Of a stretch of 18,838 bases of DNA, positions 7,821-15,378 are shown in pieces (within the stretch, counting starts at the first letter, position 1; each line of letters starts with the position of its first letter). Location of the stretch: positions 1 to 18,838 of the forward strand of contig NZ_CABFLN010000029.1 of the NCBI RefSeq assembly GCF_901873445.1, given 5' to 3'. The notes under the pieces are model-generated. The model ran no database searches and was not told where the DNA came from. It saw only the letters and a program-made list of their open reading frames with translations. The DNA comes from Gemella haemolysans. GTDB taxonomy: Bacteria > Bacillota > Bacilli > Staphylococcales > Gemellaceae. Position numbers and translations under genes: made by a program.

Positions 7821-8837
7821 ATGGTATATATAATAGCGGAAATAGGATGTAATCACAATGGTGACTTTAACCTGGCGAAAAAAATGGTAGATGTCGCAGT
7901 CGAATGCGGAGTAGATGCCGTTAAATTCCAAACATTTAAGGCAGATTTATTAATATCTAAGTATGCACCTAAAGCAGAATATCAGAAGAAAACAACAGGA
8001 ACAGAAGATAGTCAACTTGAGATGACAAGAAGACTAGAACTTAGTTTTGAAGAATATTTAGAACTTAGAGACTATTGCTTAGAAAAAGGAGTAGACGTAT
8101 TTTCTACACCATTTGATGAAAAATCATTAGATTTTCTAATTAGTACTGATATGCCAGTATATAAAATACCGTCAGGAGAAATTACAAATCTACCGTACTT
8201 AGAAAAAATAGGAAAACAAAATAAAAAGGTAATTCTATCAACAGGTATGGCGACTTTAGAAGAGATACATGCAGCAGTAAAAATATTAGAAGATAATGGA
8301 ACAGAGGATATTTCAATCCTACATTGTACTACAGAGTATCCAACAAAATATCCAGACTTAAACCTAAATGTTATTACAACATTAAAAAAAGAATTTCCAA
8401 ATCAAAAAATAGGATATTCAGATCACAGTATAGGATATGAAGTACCGATAGCGGCAACGACTTTAGGAGCTGAAATAATAGAAAAACACTTCACATTGGA
8501 TAATGATATGCCAGGTCCGGACCATAAGGCTAGTGCGACACCTGATATATTAGAAAGACTAGTAAAAGGTGTAAGAATAGTAGAAATGTCACTTGGGAAA
8601 TATGAAAAAGAGCCAGTGGAGGCTGAAATAAAAAATAAAATAGTGGCAAGAAAATCAATAATAGCTAAAAAAGCTATAAAAAAAGGAGAAGTATTTACAG
8701 AAGAGAATATCACAACAAAACGTCCAGGAAATGGGATAAGTCCGATGAATTGGTATGATATTCTAGGAAAAGTTAGCGAATATGACTTCGAAGAAGATAT
8801 GTTAATTAAACATAGCGAATTTAAAAATCAAGAGTAA
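7821..8837 (+). CDS. neuB: N-acetylneuraminate synthase NeuB
   Basis: NeuB condenses N-acetylmannosamine with phosphoenolpyruvate to make N-acetylneuraminic acid. The 338 residues match the family length (GBS NeuB is about 340). Seen are AEIGCNHNGD (6-15), KFQTFKAD (35-42), STPFDEKSLDFL (95-106), PSGEI (117-121), GYSDHSIG (198-205), IEKHFTLD (220-227) and GPDHKAS (232-238), the last two with metal and substrate ligands. An SAF/antifreeze-like lid domain fills the C-terminus (about 275-338, RPGNGISP 301-308). It begins two bases after the wzx stop with AGGAGA before it. LegI/PseI homologues have a similar fold, but the neighbouring NeuC and NeuA make sialic acid the expected product. Confidence 0.95.
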   Translation: MVYIIAEIGCNHNGDFNLAKKMVDVAVECGVDAVKFQTFKADLLISKYAPKAEYQKKTTGTEDSQLEMTRRLELSFEEYLELRDYCLEKGVDVFSTPFDEKSLDFLISTDMPVYKIPSGEITNLPYLEKIGKQNKKVILSTGMATLEEIHAAVKILEDNGTEDISILHCTTEYPTKYPDLNLNVITTLKKEFPNQKIGYSDHSIGYEVPIAATTLGAEIIEKHFTLDNDMPGPDHKASATPDILERLVKGVRIVEMSLGKYEKEPVEAEIKNKIVARKSIIAKKAIKKGEVFTEENITTKRPGNGISPMNWYDILGKVSEYDFEEDMLIKHSEFKNQE

Positions 8838-8849
8838 GAGGTAAGATAG

Positions 8850-9995
8850 ATGAAAAATGTATGTGTAGTAACAGGTTCACGAGCAGAATATGGAATAATG
8901 AGAGCGTTACTTTTAAAACTAAATAAAGAACAAAAGATAAAGCTTGATGTAGTAGTTACTGCCATGCATTTAGAAGAAAAGTATGGTAATACATACAAAC
9001 AGATAGAAGAAGACGGGCTAAATATAATAAAAAAAATCCCGTTAAATTTAGAAAATACATCAAAAAAATGCGTAAGCAGATCGCTAGCTATATTAACAAC
9101 AGGGTTATCAGAGTTATTTGAAGAAGTTAAGTATGATTTAATTATTATACTTGGAGATAGATATGAGATGCTTCCAGTAGTAAATGTAGCATTAATATAC
9201 AATATACCAGTATGTCACTTACATGGTGGAGAAAAAACATTAGGTAACTTTGATGAATCAATTAGGCATGCGATAACAAAGATGAGTCACCTTCATTTGG
9301 TAGCTAGTGAAGAATTTAAAAAAAGGGTAATACAACTAGGTGAGGAAGAACATAACGTATATAATATAGGGGCTATGGGTGTAGAAAATGTAATAAAGCA
9401 AGATTTTCTAACGAAGAAGGAATTAGAAGAAACTTTAGGAATCAAGTTAGAAGAAGAGTACTATGTACTACTATTTCACCCAGTAACTTTAGAAGATGGA
9501 GGGGCATTGAAGCAAATCCAAACGCTTCTAGAAGTATTATCAGAACAGACAAAACAGGTTATATTCATAGGATCAAATTCAGATACTGATTCAGATAAGA
9601 TAATGAATGAGATAGAGAAATATACTATGAAAAACAATAATTCAAAAATGTTTATCTCTTTAAAACCAAGAGAATATCATTCATTGGTAAAACACTCAAA
9701 AGGATTAGTAGGAAATTCATCATCAGGTTTAATAGAAATTCCATCGTTAAAGGTTCCAACATTAAACATTGGAAATAGACAATTAGGACGATTACGAGGA
9801 CCAAGTGTAGTAGATGTAGATACGACAAAAGAAAGTATACAAAAAGGACTAAAAGAATTATCAAATATAAGAAATTTTTATAATCCATATGAACAAGAAA
9901 ATTCAATAGAAAAAGCCAAATTAGCAATATTAGATTATTTATCAAAAGACAAAAGTATAATTAAAGAATTTAATGATATGATGGAGGGGAGATAA
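8850..9995 (+). CDS. neuC: UDP-GlcNAc 2-epimerase (hydrolysing) NeuC
   Basis: NeuC hydrolyses UDP-GlcNAc to ManNAc and UDP, feeding NeuB. The 381-residue GT-B-like fold has the family marks: TGSRAEYGIM (8-17), LGDRYEMLPV (101-110), CHLHGGEKTLGNFDESIRHA (122-141), FHPVTLE (209-215) and the UDP-binding VGNSSSGLIEIP (287-298). The hydrolysing NeuC class is favoured over the non-hydrolysing MnaA/WecB class by the SRAEYG opening, the LHGGE...DESIRH segment and the position after neuB. An AAGAGGTAAG purine run precedes the ATG. The TAA shares its last base with the neuD ATG (TAATG 9993-9997). Confidence 0.94.
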   Translation: MKNVCVVTGSRAEYGIMRALLLKLNKEQKIKLDVVVTAMHLEEKYGNTYKQIEEDGLNIIKKIPLNLENTSKKCVSRSLAILTTGLSELFEEVKYDLIIILGDRYEMLPVVNVALIYNIPVCHLHGGEKTLGNFDESIRHAITKMSHLHLVASEEFKKRVIQLGEEEHNVYNIGAMGVENVIKQDFLTKKELEETLGIKLEEEYYVLLFHPVTLEDGGALKQIQTLLEVLSEQTKQVIFIGSNSDTDSDKIMNEIEKYTMKNNNSKMFISLKPREYHSLVKHSKGLVGNSSSGLIEIPSLKVPTLNIGNRQLGRLRGPSVVDVDTTKESIQKGLKELSNIRNFYNPYEQENSIEKAKLAILDYLSKDKSIIKEFNDMMEGR

Positions 9996-10618
9996 TGAAG
10001 CAAAGAGTAGCATTTATAGGAGCAGGAAGCCATTCAGATGCAGTAAAACCCCATTTAGATATATATAACTATGAATTTGTAGGATATTTTGATGACAAGG
10101 ATATCGAAGAATATAAAGGATATCCAATACTAGGAAAAACAAATGATGTATTAAAATGTCTTCATGAGAAAAAAATAGATAAAGTCTTTATAACAATAGG
10201 TGATAATGAAAAAAGAAAAGAATTATTTGACTTAGTAAATGAAAAATATCCAGATGCATTTATAAACATAGTAAGCAGAGAAGCAACTATACTAACGGAT
10301 TCAAGTATAAAAGGAAAAGGAATATTCATAAGCAGGTGTTTTATAGGATCTGAAGTAGAAATTTACGATAATTCAATAGTAAATACAGGAGCAATAGTAG
10401 AACATCATACAGTAATAGCCCCACATTGTAACATCACCCCAGGAGCGATACTTAATTTTTGTAAATTAGGAGAAGGAGTTTATGTAGGTAGTGGAAGCAC
10501 AATAATACAATTAGTAGAAATAGCACCATATACAATAATAGGAGCAGGGGCAACGGTAGTAAAAACAATAAAAGAAAGTGGAACCTATGTAGGAGTACCT
10601 GCGAGAAGAATTAAATAA
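9995..10618 (+). CDS. neuD: NeuD, sialic acid O-acetyltransferase (PglD/NeuD family)
   Basis: A 207-residue trimeric left-handed beta-helix acyltransferase that uses acetyl-CoA. In group B streptococcus the homologue O-acetylates sialic acid. Residues 1-90 form the Rossmann-like PglD_N domain (VAFIGAGSHSD at 5-15, VGYFDDKD at 29-36). Residues 97-200 are hexapeptide repeats ending in GVPARRIK. The catalytic base is probably in VEHHTVIAPHCNITPGA (135-151). The same fold is used by PglD, which N-acetylates UDP-4-amino sugars. Since the operon also encodes a 4-amino-sugar aminotransferase, that second role cannot be excluded, but the neuC-neuD-neuA placement favours sialic acid. The start overlaps the neuC stop by one base. 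Confidence 0.88.
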   Translation: MKQRVAFIGAGSHSDAVKPHLDIYNYEFVGYFDDKDIEEYKGYPILGKTNDVLKCLHEKKIDKVFITIGDNEKRKELFDLVNEKYPDAFINIVSREATILTDSSIKGKGIFISRCFIGSEVEIYDNSIVNTGAIVEHHTVIAPHCNITPGAILNFCKLGEGVYVGSGSTIIQLVEIAPYTIIGAGATVVKTIKESGTYVGVPARRIK

Positions 10619-10629
10619 GGAGAAGAGAA

Positions 10630-11871
10630 ATGAGAGCAGTATGTTTAATACCAGCACGAAGTGGATCAAAAGGATTGAAAAATAAAAATATGTTATTTTT
10701 TGATGGAAAACCATTAATATTCCATACAATAGATGCGGCGATAGAATCAGGATGCTTTGCCAAAGAAGATATATATGTAAGTTCAGATTCACAATTATAC
10801 TTAGATATATGTAAAACAAGAGGAATAAGCACAATACTTAGAGATCCAGAGTTATCAAAAGATACTACACCGTCAAACTCAGTAGGATTAGATTTTCTAA
10901 GTAGATTTGATGAAGATGTAGTGTACGTACTACTACAATTAACATCACCATTAAGAAGTGCAAAACAAATTCAAGAAGCGATGAGACTATTTGAAGAATC
11001 AAGAGAAGAAGGTGTGGAAAATGTAGTAAGTTATGTAGAATTAGATAAATCTCCAAGATTATTTACAAGCTTAGATGAAAACAACTATATTCAAGAAAGC
11101 TTTGCGGCAGACAGAGGGTATAGAAGACAAGATGAGAAAAAATTATACAGAACTAATGGAGCTATATATATAACTACTAAAAGTTTCTATGAAAAAAATA
11201 TAAGCTATTTAACACCTAAAACAAAAGCTTACTTAATGGATAAAGAAAGCTCATATGACATTGACGATAGAAGTGATTTTATAGGAGCAATAGGAAGTAG
11301 ATACTTTAATTATGAATTAAGAGAACAAAGAAATAAGAATTTTTATAAAGAAAAATATAAAGAATTCAAAAATACAGAATTAAAAGAGAATATAATTTTT
11401 GGTGATTCAAGATTAGCTAAACTAGAGTTAGAAGGGTATAGCAACTTAAGTTTAGGAGGAGTAACATTAGCTACTCTATTAGAAAACCTAGATCAGTATA
11501 GTGATGTGCAAATTAAGAAGATGTTAGTATCACTAGGTGTTAATGATATAATATCAAATTATAATAAAGAGACAATAAAAGAAAATTATAAAAAATTATT
11601 ATTAGAAACAGATAAAAGAAATATAGAATTAACTCTAACGGCAATCGGGTATACACTATTTAGAGATAGTGTAGACAATGAAATAGTTAGAGAGTTAAAT
11701 GAATGGTTAGAAGATTTTACAAGAGAGAACAAAATAAAGTTAATTGATATAAACAAAGGGCTTTCTGAAGATTGTCATTTGAGATATGAATATACAAATG
11801 ATGGGCTACATTATAATGATGAAGGTGAGAAAGTGTTGATTAAACAGATTAAGGAGAGGGTTATAAAGTAA
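10630..11871 (+). CDS. neuA: NeuA, CMP-sialic acid synthetase fused to an SGNH O-acetylesterase
   Basis: A two-domain enzyme of 413 residues, the length of GBS and E. coli K1 NeuA. Residues 1 to about 230 are the cytidylyltransferase: IPARSGSKGLKNKN (7-20, nucleotide loop), LLQLTSPLRS (101-110), RTNGAIY (174-180) and YDIDDRSDF (209-217, Mg-binding Asp). It activates Neu5Ac with CTP. Residues about 252-413 are an SGNH hydrolase: FGDSRLA (257-263, nucleophile Ser260), SLGG (274-277), SLGVNDII (301-308, Asn305) and NDGLHYND (390-397, Asp391/His394). In streptococci this half removes sialic acid O-acetyl groups. All four SGNH blocks are present, so the esterase should be active. AAGGAGAAGAG precedes the ATG, and the TAA shares a base with the wzy start. 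Confidence 0.94.
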   Translation: MRAVCLIPARSGSKGLKNKNMLFFDGKPLIFHTIDAAIESGCFAKEDIYVSSDSQLYLDICKTRGISTILRDPELSKDTTPSNSVGLDFLSRFDEDVVYVLLQLTSPLRSAKQIQEAMRLFEESREEGVENVVSYVELDKSPRLFTSLDENNYIQESFAADRGYRRQDEKKLYRTNGAIYITTKSFYEKNISYLTPKTKAYLMDKESSYDIDDRSDFIGAIGSRYFNYELREQRNKNFYKEKYKEFKNTELKENIIFGDSRLAKLELEGYSNLSLGGVTLATLLENLDQYSDVQIKKMLVSLGVNDIISNYNKETIKENYKKLLLETDKRNIELTLTAIGYTLFRDSVDNEIVRELNEWLEDFTRENKIKLIDINKGLSEDCHLRYEYTNDGLHYNDEGEKVLIKQIKERVIK

Positions 11872-13427
11872 TGAAGAGTTTATTGAGTAAAGAAAAAGTA
11901 ATAGAGCTGTTTTTTAAGTATCCGATAGCATACTTTTCAATATTTTTCTTATATGCAACTAGATCACAGTTTTATATGATAAATAATATACAAATTTATG
12001 ATTCGATTATTCATAACCTGTTAATTTTTTGGGGATTGATAATAATTCTTTATTATTTGATAACCAACAGGAATATATTTAATAATAAAAAAAAGTTTTT
12101 ATTTATGTGGATAGCTTCTAGTGTTATAACTATTTTTGTAAATATATTCCAAATTAGGTTTGATTCTATTAGATCTGCAATATTAACTACTATTGTTATT
12201 ATTACTTTTCTTAATAGCTATAGAATACTTAGAGGAAAATATACTGATGTAATAGTATTTAAGTATGTATTTTATCCGAGTATTTTTCTTAAGTTTATAA
12301 GTAGCATAATTTCATTGGGTATGTATTTTTATAATATAAGTATGTTTGTAATTTCAGAGTTACCAAGTCCATATACATATGGAATACGTTATGTATCCCT
12401 TGGTAATGATACGTATAATTTATTATTATATGGTACATTTTTTAGTCCGAATAAAGAAGTAATGCAAGCAATACCATTAATGATGATTGCATTGTATATA
12501 CTTTTAAGTAAAAAGATAGTAGTAAATAGATTTGAAAAAATAATACTGAGTGTATTTAGTGTTATTGAGTACATTGTTGTTGCATTGTGTAATTCTAGAG
12601 GCGCACTATACTCAATAATAGTAGTTTTTTTAATGTATATTCTTAGTATTATTATAAAAAAAGTAAAAGGGAATAGTAAAGTATCAATAAAACAGGTTTT
12701 TATGTTAATAATATCACTATTTATAATGGTATTGGGGTATAATGAAGTAAAAGTAATTTCAGCAACTTCAGTTAGTAAAGTAGAGTATAAGCGTTATATT
12801 TATGAAAAAATTAACGGTAATATTATAAAACTTAGTGAAGAAGAGATTAAAAATAATGTTGAATATGAAAAGTATAGAGGTAAAATTTTTGAATACAATC
12901 CAGTAGATAAGAAAGATAAAATAGAGGAGGAAATAAGGGATAAAATCGTAATAGATAAAGAAGATTCTGGTGAAGAATTAGGGAATGGAAGGATTTCAAT
13001 TTGGAAAGAAACGTTACGGTTATATATAAAAAAACCTTTGTTTGGAATAGGGCAAGGGATGAATACTGAATTTGCCAAGAAATTTGATTCTGATGAATTC
13101 CCTATATTAAATGCTGGAATCGCTATTCACAATAGTTACTTGGCGTTATTGTTATCACAGGGGCTAGTGGGAATGTTGATAGTATTTTTATGGATGTCTA
13201 AGCTATTGATTGAATTTTTAAAATTTGAGTTAAAGACTAATTGTATTGAATTTTCTATATTGCATATGAGTTTATATTTTATTTTGATTGTATCTTTATT
13301 TTTAGATGTTATTTTTATACGTGATGAATTTACACAGCTGATAATGTTATTTAATATAGGATATTTGACATACACAAAAGGAGAATATGATGAAAGAAAG
13401 AATAAGTGTAATAGTACCTGTATATAA
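11871..13427 (+). CDS. wzy: Wzy-type polysaccharide polymerase
   Basis: A 518-residue polytopic protein of about 10-12 helices, with a long charged external loop (about residues 300-375, rich in Lys/Glu/Asp) before IGQGMNTEF and HNSYLALLLSQGLVGMLIV. This is the pattern of the O-antigen ligase/polymerase (Wzy_C) family. Wzy joins flipped repeat units block-wise outside the membrane; it is named from topology, motif and the Wzx partner, since Wzy sequences diverge widely. It begins at the TAATG shared with neuA. The last 14 codons (GEYDERKNKCNSTC and so on) overlap the next GT2 gene by 41 bases, unlike the one- to eight-base overlaps or short gaps elsewhere. That end lies in the duplicated repeat and may not be the ancestral C-terminus. 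Confidence 0.85.
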   Translation: MKSLLSKEKVIELFFKYPIAYFSIFFLYATRSQFYMINNIQIYDSIIHNLLIFWGLIIILYYLITNRNIFNNKKKFLFMWIASSVITIFVNIFQIRFDSIRSAILTTIVIITFLNSYRILRGKYTDVIVFKYVFYPSIFLKFISSIISLGMYFYNISMFVISELPSPYTYGIRYVSLGNDTYNLLLYGTFFSPNKEVMQAIPLMMIALYILLSKKIVVNRFEKIILSVFSVIEYIVVALCNSRGALYSIIVVFLMYILSIIIKKVKGNSKVSIKQVFMLIISLFIMVLGYNEVKVISATSVSKVEYKRYIYEKINGNIIKLSEEEIKNNVEYEKYRGKIFEYNPVDKKDKIEEEIRDKIVIDKEDSGEELGNGRISIWKETLRLYIKKPLFGIGQGMNTEFAKKFDSDEFPILNAGIAIHNSYLALLLSQGLVGMLIVFLWMSKLLIEFLKFELKTNCIEFSILHMSLYFILIVSLFLDVIFIRDEFTQLIMLFNIGYLTYTKGEYDERKNKCNSTCI

Positions 13428-14367
13428 TGTTGAAAAATACTTAGAAAAATGTGTAAATTCAATAGTAAATCAAACATATAAAAATCTAGAAATAATTTTG
13501 GTAGATGATGGAGCTACTGATAATAGTGGTAAGTTATGTGATGAATTAGCCAAGATAGACAATAGGATAAAGGTGTATCATAAAGAAAATGGTGGTTTAT
13601 CAGATGCAAGGAACTACGGTGTAGAAAGGGCAACTGGTGATTATATAGGATTTGTAGATAGTGATGACTATATAGATGCAGAAATGTACGAGAAACTGTA
13701 TGAAGCTATAAAAAAAGAAAATGCAGATGTAGCTGAATGTAATCTAAAAATAATATATCCAAATAGAGTAGAATTATATACTAATGAAAAATATTTTAAG
13801 GTTTGCACAAAACAAGAGTATTTGGAAGAATATTTGAAAATAGAAAAAGTTTTTGGCTCTGTATGGACAAAGTTAATAAAGAGTGATATAGCAAAAAAAT
13901 TAGTATTCCCCAAAGGGAAGTTATATGAGGATACTTACTATGCATATGATTTAATAAATGTTGCGGATAGTTATGTCATAATGGATGCGCCATACTATAA
14001 TTATTTTATGAGAGAAAATAGTATAACAAATGCAAAATTTAATCTTAGAATATTTGATCTTATAGAGATAGTTGAGGAATTCCACAACACAGTTTATGAA
14101 AATTATCCTGAATTAGAAAAAGCGGCTGATTGTCGTAAAATGTATGCATATTTTTCAGTTTTAAATAGTATATTATTAGAAGATGAATTTAAAAATAATA
14201 GTTTTTATCCTCAGATAGTTAATTATTTCAAAGAAAATTATATAAAATTGTTGAGAAATAAATATATAACTCGAAATAGGAAGTTAAGTATATTATTAAT
14301 TAAGATAAATATTAATCTTTATAGAAGAGTATTGATGAAATATAAAGTAATTTTAGCGGGTAATTAG
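13387..14367 (+). CDS. GT2 family glycosyltransferase (copy B of a duplicated domain)
   Basis: A 326-residue cytoplasmic GT-A enzyme: ISVIVPVYN (6-14), ILVDDGATDNSG (37-48), GFVDSDDYID (88-97), then a divergent acceptor half with GSVWTKLI and KLYEDTYYA. The donor half is almost the same as in the gene at 4415, so the same nucleotide sugar is likely. Two adjacent ATGs are possible (13387 and 13390). AAAGGAG ends at 13383, so the second ATG has the better six-base spacing. The start lies inside the wzy coding end by 41 bases, an arrangement that looks like the outcome of a past recombination. Linkage and sugar are unknown. Confidence 0.9.
   Translation: MMKERISVIVPVYNVEKYLEKCVNSIVNQTYKNLEIILVDDGATDNSGKLCDELAKIDNRIKVYHKENGGLSDARNYGVERATGDYIGFVDSDDYIDAEMYEKLYEAIKKENADVAECNLKIIYPNRVELYTNEKYFKVCTKQEYLEEYLKIEKVFGSVWTKLIKSDIAKKLVFPKGKLYEDTYYAYDLINVADSYVIMDAPYYNYFMRENSITNAKFNLRIFDLIEIVEEFHNTVYENYPELEKAADCRKMYAYFSVLNSILLEDEFKNNSFYPQIVNYFKENYIKLLRNKYITRNRKLSILLIKININLYRRVLMKYKVILAGN
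13401..13743 (+). repeat. Direct repeat, copy 2 (GT2 donor domain)
   Basis: Partner of 4438-4780, same orientation, same codon register, about 90% identical by hand count and without gaps. The 32-base exact run is 13501-13532. The interval between the two copies holds the sialyltransferase, wzx, neuBCDA and wzy. Confidence 0.85.
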
Positions 14368-14376
14368 GAGGGATTT

Positions 14377-15360
14377 ATGGATAATGAGTTAATAAGTATA
14401 ATTGTTCCGGTATATAAGGTAGAAAAATACTTAGAAAAGTGTGTGAAATCCATATTAAAACAAACTTATACAAATCTAGAAATAATTTTAGTAGATGATG
14501 GTTCTCCTGATAAATGTGGACAATTATGTGATGAACTTGCTAAAACCGATGATAGAATAATAGTATTTCATAAAGAAAATGGTGGTCTATCAGATGCTCG
14601 AAATTTCGGAGTAGAGAGAGCAAATGGAGAGTACATTGGTTTTGTAGATAGTGATGATTATATTCATGAAAGCATGTACGAAGAGCTATATAAAGCTATA
14701 AAGAAATCAGGAACGTCTATTGCGGAGTGCGGAGTAACTAGGGTTTATAAAAACACATTAAGACCTCATTATGAAGGTGAAGACTATTTTCTAGTTTTAG
14801 ATAGAGAAGGGTATTTGAAAGAATACTTAGAAAATAAGAGATTGTATGGATCAGCGTGGTGTAAATTAATTCATAAAGATTTAGCAAAAAAAATAAAATT
14901 TCCTACCGGAAAGATTTATGAGGATGCTTTTTATACCTTAGAACTTTTGAAAACTGTTGATAGATATACTCTTATAAGCGGAAACTATTATTATTACTAT
15001 ATAAGAGAGAATAGTATAACTACAAGACCGTTTAGTTCAAAGGATATGGATTATATAGAAATAATGGATAAAATAAAAGACTACACTTTATCTAATTTTT
15101 CAATGCTTAAAGATAAACTATTTATTAGATTGACATTTGCCTATTTGTCTATATTTAATCAGTTAATAGTAACAGATAATTATAAAATAAAAAATGAGTA
15201 TAAAGTACTGAAAAATAAGTTGAAAGATAGTTGTTTCAAAGTTTTAGTTAATAAGAAAGCACCTGGAAATTTAAAGGCTGCTATATTGTTATTGAGTATC
15301 AATGAAAGATTATATAAATTTATGTTATCAAAATATAAAAAGTATGAGAGTAATGAATAA
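14377..15360 (+). CDS. GT2 family glycosyltransferase (third, more diverged paralogue)
   Basis: A 327-residue GT2 enzyme: LISIIVPVYKVEKYLEKCV (5-23), LVDDGSPDKCG (38-48), GFVDSDDYIH (88-97), then GSAWCKLI and KIYEDAFYTLEL in the acceptor half. It is clearly related to the genes at 4415 and 13387, but its donor loop differs (SPDKCG rather than ATDNSG). It is therefore an older paralogue and may use another sugar. It follows TAGGAGGG with a nine-base gap from the previous stop. The tandem position beside copy B suggests tandem duplication as the source of the family. Confidence 0.9.
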   Translation: MDNELISIIVPVYKVEKYLEKCVKSILKQTYTNLEIILVDDGSPDKCGQLCDELAKTDDRIIVFHKENGGLSDARNFGVERANGEYIGFVDSDDYIHESMYEELYKAIKKSGTSIAECGVTRVYKNTLRPHYEGEDYFLVLDREGYLKEYLENKRLYGSAWCKLIHKDLAKKIKFPTGKIYEDAFYTLELLKTVDRYTLISGNYYYYYIRENSITTRPFSSKDMDYIEIMDKIKDYTLSNFSMLKDKLFIRLTFAYLSIFNQLIVTDNYKIKNEYKVLKNKLKDSCFKVLVNKKAPGNLKAAILLLSINERLYKFMLSKYKKYESNE

Positions 15361-15378
15361 AATGTAAAGAGGAAGTCA

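Noticed and set aside
4438..13743. The duplicated GT2 block as an insertion sequence or transposon end
   Set aside because: The repeat is coding sequence of glycosyltransferases with no transposase, terminal inverted repeats or visible target-site duplication.
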